DNA of 64,000 nt from Mesostigma viride (Eukaryota; Streptophyta; Mesostigmatophyceae; Mesostigmatales; Mesostigmataceae), in NCBI GenBank assembly GCA_009746045.1, contig RPFO01000156.1, positions 5,625,900 to 5,689,899 of the forward strand. Reading direction: 5' to 3'. Below the pieces are notes generated by a model that was given only the letters and a program-made list of their open reading frames with translations, was not told the origin of the DNA and searched no databases. This document shows, piece by piece, positions 41,340 through 51,800 of this stretch (positions within the stretch are counted from its first letter, which is position 1; every line of letters starts with the position of its first letter). A program made the translations under genes and the position numbers.

Positions 41340-41967
41340 AGTTAATATTGCCTGGCAAGCAATATTATTCTACTAAGCTACTTGGCTTGTAGAGATTCTA
41401 CTTCCGGTTACTACAATCCAGAAACGGGTTCATTCTGATGAGTATTGCTCGAGATATGAGCAAGATACTGTTCTACTACATTCTACTTGGATTCAGTGAT
41501 TCTACGGTGGTTCTTCAAGTGACGCGTGGCATACGACGTCTTGTCACAGTGTACGATAGGACATTTAGTCTCCGACACTGCGGTCTATTCAATGCTATTG
41601 ATTAGACGTAACAAATAGTGACAGGACTTGTGCGACAGGACACTGATGTGACTATTTATGGATAACGAGTCGAGATCTGCTGGTCCAGAGTGAAGGACAG
41701 CAATATTGTGAGATGATCTGTCCTATCAGTCATCTGGATGTGACTGCGTCACAATTAGTATATAACGAGCAGGACGCTGCCACTTGGTAGCACCACTTTC
41801 CCTGCACCTGTGTCCTCGCACCTTTGGCGACGGTTCTCACGTGCCTCGTGCATTCTGTGCTGGTAGCCATAACCAGCAACGTAAACCTATTGATTAATAT
41901 AACTACTTCCTCTGTAGATATTAATCAGTGCAGGCTGAACCACAGTTCAGCCACAGTTTCGTTAACT
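41340..41967 (+). repeat. 3' LTR of the copia element
   Basis: 628 bp, two observed differences from the 5' LTR (T and A in place of C and G, at 41825 and 41852). Ends GTTAACT at 41967, followed by the target duplication CCAGG and the resumed ORF1 of the LINE-like element. Confidence 0.92.
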
Positions 41968-42917
41968 CCAGGAGCTGGAGGACCACCGCCAGGCCCAGCA
42001 ACGGGAGGTCACCGACCGCGCTCGCCGCGAGTGCCGAGTGGTGCTACGTCGCTTCCCCCAGAAGCCAGGTGAGACGTCAACCTCTCTTGCTGACGAGCTC
42101 AAGAACCAGCTTCTTACCCTCATGGGCCTGGTAGGTGAGGTAGAACTGCGTGGGTGCCACCGCCTTCCCCACTCACGGGACAAGGCGGCCCCCCCACCAG
42201 TCCCGCTCACCTTCCCCTCCCCTGAGGATAAGCAGCGGTTCCTCTCTCGTCGCAAGCGGTTGCACGACCTCACCTGGACGCTGGATGACGACCTCACCCC
42301 CGCTCAGCAACAGCAGCGACGCGACCTGTGGCCGGAATACCTCCGCCATAAGCAGGACCCCCAGAAGCCCAAGGTGTACTGGAGGGGCGGGGACCTGATG
42401 ATCAACCACAAGATGTGGACGCCCCCAGCGGGCTAGAATAGCAATAGCCCTAGCTTGTAACCATTGGCGTCACTGCCGCTAAGGCAGCCATGCCTAGAAT
42501 GTTGCCTAGCTGTGCCAACACACCTAGTCACGTGCCGCCAACGCACGGTACACAACCAGCCATAGCCTTAGCCTAGTCCTAGTACAGCCATGCTACGCCC
42601 TGGCTATGTTCAGATTACTTGCCCACGCTCCTTGCTATGATATGCTCACATGGGTCTTATTGCACCCACAGTTTGCCGGATCGTTAGCCTGTCCTTTTAG
42701 CTAGCCGCGCCCGATTGCAGCTGTGGCATGCCTTTGGCATGAAGGAGACTGGGGGTCTCTGCCCTTTCTCCTGTAGTGCACACACAGGGCTTAAAAGCAC
42801 TTCGGTGCTCCGTGACTCCCCAACGGGAGCACGAGTTTAATTAATTAATTAATTAATAGGGTGGAAGATGCATGATCATCGCTAAACAATGGCTATGCAT
42901 GGCGTCAAATGCCTCAG

Positions 42918-44928
42918 AAAATGGCTGACGGCGGTATGGCTGACGGCGGAGCTCAGATCTTTTGCATCTGAGCCCCCAATTCGGTCAGTCAGACCACTTG
43001 CATTAGATGCGCTTTTTTGAGACGCATGCACATGCCAGTATAATCGGTTACGGCTGCTGAAACGCAGTATTGCCAAAGTTACGCACGTGACAAGCAGCTA
43101 TGACGACCCCAAAAGCAAAACGGGGGTTGGAAAAGGAGCTTTCCGGCTCCCAGCCCAACTCCCACTCGCCATCGTCCTTGCCCAGCCGCCTGGGCTTGCA
43201 ACATCGCCAGCAAACCCATCGCCAAGCGCCTTGCCCGAGCCCAAGAAACCCTGCCACGAACACAAATGGCAAAAGTACCTACCTGATTACAACCGCTTTT
43301 CTTTTCAGCACTGGCTAGAGCTGACCACAGAAGAATGCGCCGAAATAGTGCGTTTTTTGGCACAGGAACGCAAGCTCCATGGGGCCACAGGGCCCATCCC
43401 CGACGAGAACCTGGAGAGGTTCTTTACCAGGGGAGACCTCAACCACCGCCTCGCCATCCTGTGCAGCTTCTACCAGCTACCTATATGGCCAAAATCGACG
43501 CCAAGATCCGCGCCCCAGCCCAGCCTGCGCGGCCGACAGCCACATCGTCTTCCTCCCTCTGCAAGGATGACATCCGAGCAGTGCTGGAGGAGCACGTGAC
43601 CTGGCCGTTGGCCGAGAAGCTGACCTCGCTGAACACGACGCTCAACACGGTGGAGGCCCGGGTCTCCAATGTGGAAACCAAGGTCGTCCACAAGCTCCAG
43701 CCCCAGTTCACGACGCTGCACACCGCGGCGCAGGCATCTGATACGCACGCTGCGCTAGTTGTCTCTCGCCTTAATTAACCAGGTGGAGGGCAAGTGCGGC
43801 GTGCTCATGAAGAAGCTTGAAGCCATCACCGCCCACACCGAGGCCCTTGCCTCACAGGTCCCAAAGATAGCGGAGCAGACGGCCACCATCGCATCCCAGC
43901 CACCCCGGCTGGATGCTGGTGATCTCCCGCCCCTCTCCTATGCGGACCTGCTGCGGACAGCGACCGCCTCCACCACCGACGCCATCGCTACGAAGCTCCA
44001 GGAGCTTGAAGACCTTCGCCAGGCTCAACAACGGGAGGCCACCGACCGCGCCCGCCGCGACTGCCGGGTGGTGCTGCGTCGTTTCCCCCAGAAGCCAGGC
44101 AGGTGAGACGTCAACCATGCACCCTTGCCGACGAGCTTATAATAAGGACCAGCTCCTTACCCTCATGCATGGTCCTGGTAGGTGAGGTAGAAATGCGTGG
44201 GTGCCACCGCCTTCCGGCCCACTCACGGGACAAGGCGGCTCCCGGCCCCACCAGTCCTGCTCACCTTCCCCTCCCGTGAGGACAAGCAGCGGTTCCTCTC
44301 TCGTCGCAAGCGGTTGCACGACCTCACCTGGACTCTGGATGACGACCTGACCCCCGCTCAGCAGCAGCAGCAGCGACGTGACCTGTGGCCTGAATACCTC
44401 CGCCACAAGCAGGACCCCCAGAAGCCCAAGGTGTACTGGAGGGGCGGGGACCTGATGATCAACCACAAGATGTGGACGCCCCCAGCGGGCTAGAATAGCT
44501 TGTAGCCCTAGCTTGACTTCATTTGTAGTCACTGCATGCCGCCATGGCAGCCATGCTTAGAATGTTTGCCTAGCTGTGCCACCATACCTAGTCACGTGCA
44601 CCGCTAACGCACGGTATACACAACCAGCCATAGCCTTAGCTAAGTCCTTGTACAGCCATGCTACGCGCCCCTGGCTTCGATCAAATTACTTGCCCACGCT
44701 CCTTGTTATTATATGCTCACATGGGTCTTATTGCACCCACAGATTGCCGGATGGTTAGCGTGTCCGTTTAGCTAGCGCGCACGAATGCAGCTGTGGCATG
44801 CCTCTGGCATGAAGGAGACTGGGGGTCTCTGCCCTTTCTCCTGTTGTGCACACACAGGGATTAAAAGCACTTCGGTGCTCCGTGACTCCCCGACGGGAGC
44901 ACATGTTTAATTAATTTAATTAATTAGT
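42918..44928 (+). mobile_element. ORF1-only LINE-like element, copy B, full length (about 2.0 kb)
   Basis: Same 5' end as copy A (AAAATGGCTGACGGCGGTAT), same 3' UTR, hairpin at 44875-44902 and TTAA tail. It starts about 60 bp after copy A ends. No RT frame between the ORF1 stop at 44493 and the tail. Confidence 0.8.
43100..44493 (+). pseudogene. LINE ORF1-like protein of copy B, several frameshifts
   Basis: ATG at 43100 (MTTPKAKRGLEKEL). The frame changes near 43150, near 43485, at 43768 (a duplicated TTAA breaks LVSRLNQVEGK), near 44100 and near 44140. Conserved blocks are the same as in copy A: KDDIRAVLEEHVTWPLAEKL, VEARVSNVETKV, LSYADLLRTATAS, RRFPQKPG and DLTPAQQQQQRRDLWP, ending WTPPAG. 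It was formed as a full-length insertion and then decayed. Confidence 0.75.
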
Positions 44929-45029
44929 GCATGGCGTCTCAGCAGAGAGTAGCGCTCTCAGCATAGGCAAAACTTGCACCTATGCATGCCACTTTATATC
45001 ACCAGGCTGCACCATCAACCAGCTCCAAC

Positions 45030-46388
45030 CCCTGAGCTCACGCGGTATGGCGGCGCTGCCGGGCTGCATGCAGACTGCGGCGCAGGCTTCTGATCAGTGC
45101 ACATGCCGCCCTACTACTATATCGCCTCAACCAGGTGGAGGGCAACTGAGTGCGGCCTAGCTAGCTGCTCTTCACTGAGAAAATTAAGCTCGAAGCCATC
45201 ATCGCCCATACTGACCGGCCCTGGCCGTGCAGGTCGTGGAGATCGTGGCGCATGCAGACGGCCACCATCGCTGCCCAGCCCACCCGGCCCGGCAGGCAGA
45301 TGGCAGCCTAGCGCTAGCTCGTAGTGTGCAGCACAGTCTCCTACTGTACTGCAGTCCGTCAGCCGCGACCACCTCGACCACGGATCGATGCCATCGCCAC
45401 GAACGGAAGCTGCAGAAGTGAGAAGATGGAAGCCCGCCGCGCGCGGAGCAGAAGAACGCGAGGACACTGCAGCCGACCGTGCCCGTCCGCCAATACAGAA
45501 TGGTGCATGCTGTGTCGCTTCACCCATGCAGCCGCCAGTGAGGGGAGACAGCAACCTCTCTTGAGGACGAGCTCTGCCACTGAGGAGCAAGCTCCTTACC
45601 CAACTGGACCTCGAAGGTGAAGTAGAGCTGCGTGGGCACCGCCCTTGCCATCTACAGCCGACAAGGCAACAGCCCCACTAGTCCTGAGCACTTATCTTCA
45701 ACTCCATGTCCAGAGGGTAAGCGGCTGTTCCTCTCTCGCCGCACGAGTTCATGAAGTTGCACGACCTCCCCTGGACGCTGGATGACGACCTGACGCCCCG
45801 GGGTACCAGGCGGCCCAGCAGCAGCAGCGACGCGACCTGTGGCCGGAATATTTCTGGCACAAGCAAGACCCAAGGAGCCCCCAAGAAGCCCAAGGTGTTC
45901 AGTCTAGCAGTGGAGCCGGGGCGGGGACCTGATAGTCATCAACCAGCTGCGGAAGCCGGCCCCCCACGTCAGGTTAGAATATACACCCATGTTTTGGTAC
46001 GTGATCGTGCAACCTGGACACTCCTTGCCATACCATGTGCCACGTACACCAATACAGGGTAGAACATAGCTATGCATGCCTACGGCCTAACTAGTAGCCA
46101 ATGGATATCCGTCCACGGCCTAGCTATGTGCATGCCTCGCCTAGCTCTGCATGTTTGCTCGCGTCAACATAGTAAAGTTAATGCAATGCTCACACGTGTC
46201 GAATATTGCACCCACAGGGTATGCCGGGTCGTTTCGACAGGTACCCGATTGTGCACCCTGTGGCATGCTTGCGGCATGAGGGAAGGGGGGGTTCTCTAGC
46301 TGCCCCCTGCCCTCTGTGCACACTCAGGGACTAAAAGCACTCTGGTGCTCCGTGACTCCCCAACGGGAGCACGTGTTTAATTAATTCA
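45030..46388 (+). pseudogene. ORF1-only LINE-like element, copy C, degraded and 5'-truncated
   Basis: Starts in the coiled-coil region (TAAQASDQ at 45074, compare TTAQASETH) and continues in broken frames to WTLDDDLT-like sequence at 45775 and LWPEYFWHKQDP at 45837. The 3' UTR carries the hairpin at 46345-46372 and TTAA repeats to 46387. More diverged than copies A and B. Copies A, B and C lie head to tail within 13.5 kb. Confidence 0.7.
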
Positions 46389-47320
46389 CTCATGAACTAA
46401 TCGACGGCCTCACTAGCTTCATTAACCCACATTCTCCAAGACGTACGCAGTTGCTGCATCCTGGCTGGCCAGGGCTGGAATGCTATCTGCTAAAAATAGA
46501 AAGCGATGGTTAAAAAATGAGCTCAATTGTTGGACAAAACATTATGTTATTGTATAATATGCTACATGTCCATGAGACGTAAGACATGCTTTTCCCTGTC
46601 AGTCCCACCCGTCCCTTCACTCCTGGGCACTCTTGCCCAGCAGCTAGCAGAAGCAATCTATAAAGCTCATGGGTAAACTGTTTCGAGGTAGTGCCCACAG
46701 TCCCATGCTGCATAGCACTGACAACTGGTGTGCCTTCGGGGGCATAATACTACAGCCGCTTCTGTGGCACTTCAGTCTCCCGGCATACGTGGTGGAAACC
46801 TCTTTGTTTCATATGAGTCTCACATGATATGCTGGCGAACGCAGGTCATCTCGGTTACCAAGGAGGTCGCTGGGGACTCTGGGCATACGCTAATCAGGTA
46901 CGCGTCGCATGAGACCACCGGCTGCTTTTCTCCTTCCCATTTGCCACAGTAAGTCAACGGGCAGAAGGTGCAATCATAGCTACGATCACAGGGGCTGCAA
47001 GTATTATGATGGTCTCATCTCTGATGGTCTGCACTTGCCCTAGGGCAGAGAGTATGCCGTGCTATGGACCCCTCACAATAGAAGAGAAGCAGCTTTCAGG
47101 AGGTCTGCCAGAAAAGTCGGCAAACCCCCGCAGAGGCAGCTCCATGGTGCAGCGCCACGCCACGAGGTCGAAATGTGCTGAGAAGCAGCACATTTTCCCG
47201 CACTTTTCTGTGGTGGTCTCGTGTTTTCCTGCATTGCTTCTGGCATGGTAATCTGGCAGGCTTCCGGCAGACGAACACCGCGCTCTAGAAAGGCTCGCAG
47301 TCGAGCCTGCAATAGAAGCG
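46389..47320. other. Intergenic region, two weak open frames
   Basis: Plus-strand frame 46728-46952 (74 codons) and minus-strand frame 46510-46713 (67 codons, HELYRLLLLAAGQE) are open but show no domain that I recognise. They might be exons of an unrecognised host gene. Nothing else seen. Confidence 0.3.
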
Positions 47321-47324
47321 GTGC

Positions 47325-47648
47325 TTAGATGGTGGGCAGCCCATTTTGCCTCATGGTCTCCACCAGGGCTTTGAGTTTACCGTGGAATCGCTTACGGGGG
47401 GGCATGAAAAACTGCACCCCTGGGAGTTCCAATCCCTTGCCACGTTCGGCGATCAGGGTTCCTACCTTGGTGGCAGCGGCAATGTCACTAGTGCTGGCGT
47501 CGTCCTTGAAAGCCTTGTCTAGACTGGATGCGGACGCTATGATATGGCCATCACTCCGTCGCATGATGTTGGCGTATATGTACTTGTTTGAAAAGAAGAG
47601 CTTGAGGGCATATGGCTTCAATCTATGCGCCGGCAACTTGGTCGCCAT
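47325..47648 (-). CDS. MRPL18: Ribosomal protein uL18, mitochondrial type (bacterial L18 family)
   Basis: Single uninterrupted frame of 107 codons, ATG at 47646-47648 and TAA at 47325-47327. KLFFSNKYIYANIMRRSDG matches the start of bacterial-type L18 (RLSVFRSNKHIYAQ pattern). IASASSLDKAF and ATKVGTLIAERG match the SASTxDK and AAxxVGxLIAERA blocks, and FHGKLKALVETMRQNGL matches the YHGRVKALAEAAREGGL end. L18 binds 5S rRNA in the large subunit central protuberance. It lacks the longer N-terminus of bacterial L18, and I assign it to mitochondria because of the short Lys/Ala-rich start; a plastid form cannot be excluded. It is intronless, in contrast to the two neighbours with repeat-rich introns. 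Confidence 0.85.
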   Translation of the reverse strand: MATKLPAHRLKPYALKLFFSNKYIYANIMRRSDGHIIASASSLDKAFKDDASTSDIAAATKVGTLIAERGKGLELPGVQFFMPPRKRFHGKLKALVETMRQNGLPTI

Positions 47649-48002
47649 TGTGAACTTAACGCCAGACTAACATATGACCATCCGTCCAGAAGCCGCTGCG
47701 GGCCCGAGGTATGCTGTGAAACCTGTTTATCTGCCACTTGCTGAGGGGATGATTCAGCGCAGCTGTAGCCGGGCTGTGGCGACGAAACGTCACTTATGAA
47801 TAAGCGAAGTTTGCCCACTGGCAATACCCACGACAGTGACTGCCGCTGGGCGAGGCTATAAACATGGGCACTTGTCTAAAATAACTGGACGGGCATAGCT
47901 GTATATGTCGCGCATATCCGGGTGCAAAGGTGATAGATGGCAGCAGTAGTGTTTCGGTCCACTGTGATGACGGAATACAAACACCCTGCCCTACAGTACT
48001 GA

Positions 48003-48044
<42 letters not shown>

Positions 48045-48809
48045 GTCCCACGCCGCACATGGGCAGCAGAGAATCTATAGCGGCCGAGGGCCTGCCCTAC
48101 AATAAGTACATGTCCCCGGCGCTTAAGTATCTTTGGTTCTTATCTGTTTGTGATGCATGCTGTTCAGAGTCCTGGCCCTCTGCGTTTCCAATTCTCTGGG
48201 CAACAACAACAACAACAACAAGAGTCAAGATTTTACACCTGGACAGCATGGCGAGGTGGCAACGCGGACATCACATAATTATGTATTTTCGCTAGCAAAG
48301 TTAGGCCAGGAGGTAGTCTGGCCACATCCAAGGAGCCTAAGCCTGACGCAGCCTAGTGTATTGCGCTCGGTACTTCTGAGTTATCCCGCTGCAATGCTCT
48401 AATTTCGGCATGAGTTGAAAGCATTTTCCCTCGCACTGTGTGCGATTGCCATCGCATGTATAGAAAGCGAGACATGGCTTGGTTATGGGGTATGGGTGCT
48501 AATATTGATGCGGGTGCACGGCTCACTGCACGCGCCCACGCAGGCAAACGGCAGTGTACGCACTGCGTCTGTTCCTCCAACCTTGAGCGAGAGTGAATGC
48601 CGCTGCAGAGTAGTGGTGCATCAAATCACGGCAAGTCTACCGCATGGAAACCACAGGACATCATTTCGTGGTGACACCACAGTAGCACTAGACCTTGTAT
48701 ATAACTCTTCCCGACTCCGACGGACGCTGTACACGTCGAAAAATCGCTCTGGACTTAATTGTCACTGTTCGAGGATTTCAATTTAAAGCTTGTTTGAGTC
48801 ACGAGCAAG
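47649..48809. other. Divergent intergenic region between uL18 and the importin gene
   Basis: 1.16 kb that must hold both promoters. It contains a (GTT)n microsatellite at 48002-48045 and an (AAC)n run at 48201-48222, which could pair as inverted simple repeats. No TATA box close to either start was obvious. Confidence 0.5.
48002..48045 (+). repeat. (GTT)n microsatellite
   Basis: About 14 perfect GTT repeats beginning after GTACTGAT, ending TTGTGTCCCA. A reverse-complementary (AAC)n run of 7 units lies about 160 bp downstream (48201-48222). Confidence 0.95.
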
Positions 48810-51800
48810 ATGGCGGATAGCTCTACTACACTGTGTTCGTCGGCGCAAGAGGCCGTGGCTGTTCTTCTGCGGGGTACGGACTCTGCGAGGCGTCATGCGG
48901 CCAACGAGTGGATCAACATGGTAGCGGCCTCCCCAACGGCTAGCTGGATGGTGGCCACCGAGCTTTGCAAGAGCCCTGATCAGGTCAGCCCTGCATGTTA
49001 TCAAGTCGTGCTGGCGCGTTATGCTGGTTAGTCCACTTTTTTTCTCGTCCGCCTCCTTAGCGCTGCCTGTGACATTCCGTCTCGCATGCCGCTAGCAAGT
49101 AACTGCGGGGTGCTAGGCTCCCCGCACGTGATCCCACGGCCGGTGAAGGCACGTGATCCCCTTTGAGCCCATGACGCAGCTGGAGTAGTTGCCTTGCTAA
49201 TCCTGGCTTCCGCAATTTGTGCGGATATTCGCAGAGGCATGCTGCATATGCTATCTTCAGACCGGAGACCGCGAGGTTTGTGGCATCCATCGGCGTGTTC
49301 ACGTAGCCTCTCGGGAGGTGCCCTCCTTGGCACCTATAAATTGCGCAGACACACGTGGGCAACTGCCTACATTTGCGCGGCGTGTGGCCACTCAGTGGAC
49401 ACGTGGCATCTGCTTGCTGCTGGCAAAACAGCCGTGCCCAGTGTAAAGGGAGGGAATAAAGAGGGGAGGTGGTGCTATGCTAGTACCGATGCTGCCACCA
49501 AAATGGTAGGCCATGGCTGAGGGATATGGGGGGATGGGGGTGGGGTTGGCGAAGTGGGTTCAGGGCAGGGACGAAGTCATCCCCGTAATGTGACCCTGGG
49601 TCAAGTTCCTGAGCCAGCTTCATGAGTCCCTATGGGAGCCGGAAAGGTTATTGACGTGGTTTCCCGTTCATCCTGCAGAACCATTGCTTACTTTCCAGTA
49701 AGTATTACTTACTCACCAGTAAGTAATCAGTGATCATGTGTGTGTGTGCCGTACCGTACCTGCGCGTGCATGCGCGAGTATCCGCCACGCAGGACGCCCG
49801 CTGTTACGTTATTGTTGTAGATATTGTTGTTATTGTTATTAGCGGCGATGTTGTTATCATCGTCTCTTATTTTTCTCGATGCTGTCATTGCTATCATGGC
49901 TATTGCTATCGTGGCCCCCAGAACACCTGGCAGTCCATATCTGTACCTCCAGTTTTGTTTTGTTCTTGTTCATAATAATACTCATACTGATAGCAATAAT
50001 AATAAAATTAGCGTTATTACTATGCTGCCCTGCATCACATGCTGCCCGACTGTCCGGCCTCAGCTTCTCATATCTGTACCTGCGAGTTCTTTTTGTTCTT
50101 ATGAACCCCATGATTATCACATTCTGCCCCCGCAGGACATCCGGCTGTTCGGCCTGAGCATGCTGCTGGGCAAACTGCGGCGTGACGGCGCGCAGTTGTC
50201 CCACAGTGACCGCGATGCGCTGTATAATGCCTGTGTGGGGCAGCTGCAGGGCGTGACGGACGACAAGATAAGGACGCGGCTGGCCACCGTGACGGCGGCG
50301 GCAGCGGTCGCGGTGGGGGAGGACACGTGCCACCAGGTGAGTGGCTCCATGGGCGAGTAGGAGCAACCACAATAGGCTATTTCGTGTGGGTCAGGCTGTT
50401 GGGGGGGGGGGCGTTAAGCTGCACAAACGTACCTACGTTCGGGGTTTCTTGCTTGCCACACCCTTCATCTCTCTTTGTACCCCCGACCCCTCCGTATGGG
50501 GCATCATTCCCTTGCAGTATGGGCCCCATCTCGGTTTATTTATTTAGTGTTCTTGAGGGAAACCGATGTATGTTCAGTCCCGAAGCCGATGTTGTTTCTT
50601 TTCGTTTGGACGTCGCTTCATGTCTATGAGGCTCGTGTATTGTGTGATTGGTGATGGACCATATACTTTTTTGAGGCTCATTTGTTGCGTACGTGGGGAC
50701 GGATCATACACTTGAATTCCCCTCTACTGCCTTCATGGTCTAGACAAACGACCTTAGGAGTAAGGGCTTGCCAATACAAATCTGCTGGCACAACCTGGAG
50801 ATGGATTCGTGCAGTCCTTACACTATGTGCGTGATGCACTGTGTTGATTTCATTCATCTTAATTGTCGAGGACTGGGGAAGCTGACCCCCATGAGGGAGA
50901 GATCGCCCTCGGTTACCACAGTTCTCTCTGTGAAAGTTGGACGTCATGTCCTTTTCTCCTTTTGCCTCCCCCCCCGTTGCTCACGTTTCCTTTAGACTCA
51001 ACGGACTCCCTCTGCTGACTGCTGTTGCTGTTCCTTTTGACTTTTGCGTTGGTGCCTACCACCCGGCGCATTGCGCCCATCACCCACCACCTGGAAACTA
51101 TTGTCGGCCATCTGCCACCTGGCAACTGTTGTCTGCCACCCGCCACCTGGCAGCTGCTGGGCGATGCGGGGGAAGCCTTGGCACGCACGGGGGAGGGCCA
51201 GGGTGGCGTGGTGGCGACGGCGGTGGCGGTGTTGGTGGCAGTGGCAGAGGAAGTCATCATGCAGGCGCACAGGGAGCGGGGGGTAAGGGCCTGGCACAAG
51301 CGACCATCAACTCAGCGGGGGCTTGCCTACATTTTGAGACCATGTGTTGACATCACAAACATATTTTGTTGACATATCCACGTACGCTTTCCTTTCTTTA
51401 GACTCATGTGTGTTTACAGGGAGAAAGGGCAAAGTGCTCTTGCTGCATGTAGGCAGAGGGGAGGGGGCTTGGAGGGCTAACGCCTGGGTGGCAATGTGGC
51501 TGCACGTTACTTGCTATACTGCAAAGCCCCTTCTTGTGTAGGGGGTGGTGGGGTGGGAGAGTGAAGGGAAGAGGGGCTCGCGTATGCCATTATGCTTGCG
51601 ACTTTGCGGTCTAGCCATGCTGTCTTGGAACGTTTCAACAGGCATACCGGAGACGGGTCATTTACGTGGCAGGCCATTAAGCCTTTCCCTGATGCTGTGG
51701 TGTACGCGTTTCTAGATGGTGGTGGTGACTTGTGTGAACATGGCAGTGATGCGTATAAAATGTTGAATTGGATTTGCTGGAAATGCTCTGCATCTTATTG

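Larger units (their letters stand above)
33970..41967 (+). mobile_element. Ty1/copia-type LTR retrotransposon, nearly intact, with a nested LINE fragment
   Basis: Two 628-bp LTRs (33970-34597 and 41340-41967) differ at only two positions that I found (34455 and 34482 versus their partners), so insertion is recent. The target duplication is CCAGG (33965-33969 and 41968-41972), 5 bp as usual for copia. The LTR ends form AGTTAA...TTAACT in place of TG...CA. Internal ORFs are an upstream ORF, gag with a zinc knuckle, and a 1059-aa pol. A 526-bp LINE fragment lies between pol and the 3' LTR. Confidence 0.93.
33068..42436 (+). pseudogene. LINE ORF1-like protein of copy A, split by the copia insertion and frameshifted
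   Basis: Coding parts are 33068-33964 and 41973-42436. ATG at 33068 follows CAGCT and is the same start as in copy B. The first part has a Pro-rich N-terminus, a middle segment (VLEEHVTWPLAEKL) and a coiled-coil stretch (VEARVSNVETKV). The second has VVLRRFPQKPG and DLTPAQQQQRRDLWP, which resemble the RRM and C-terminal domains of L1-type ORF1 RNA-binding proteins. A 4-base insertion near 33858 shifts the frame before the copia site, so copy A was already broken or broke later. Expected function: RNA binding in a retrotransposition particle. Confidence 0.7.
32897..42857 (+). mobile_element. ORF1-only LINE-like element, copy A, interrupted by a copia element
   Basis: Without the copia insertion (33970-41972 including one target copy) the element is about 1.96 kb. 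Its 5' end AAAATGGCTGACGGCGGTAT is shared with copy B at 42918. Its 3' end has a 28-bp hairpin (42805-42832) and TTAA repeats. It has one coding region (ORF1) and a 370-bp 3' UTR, with no reverse transcriptase. Two copies share both ends, so absence of ORF2 is a family property and not a local deletion. Confidence 0.75.
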
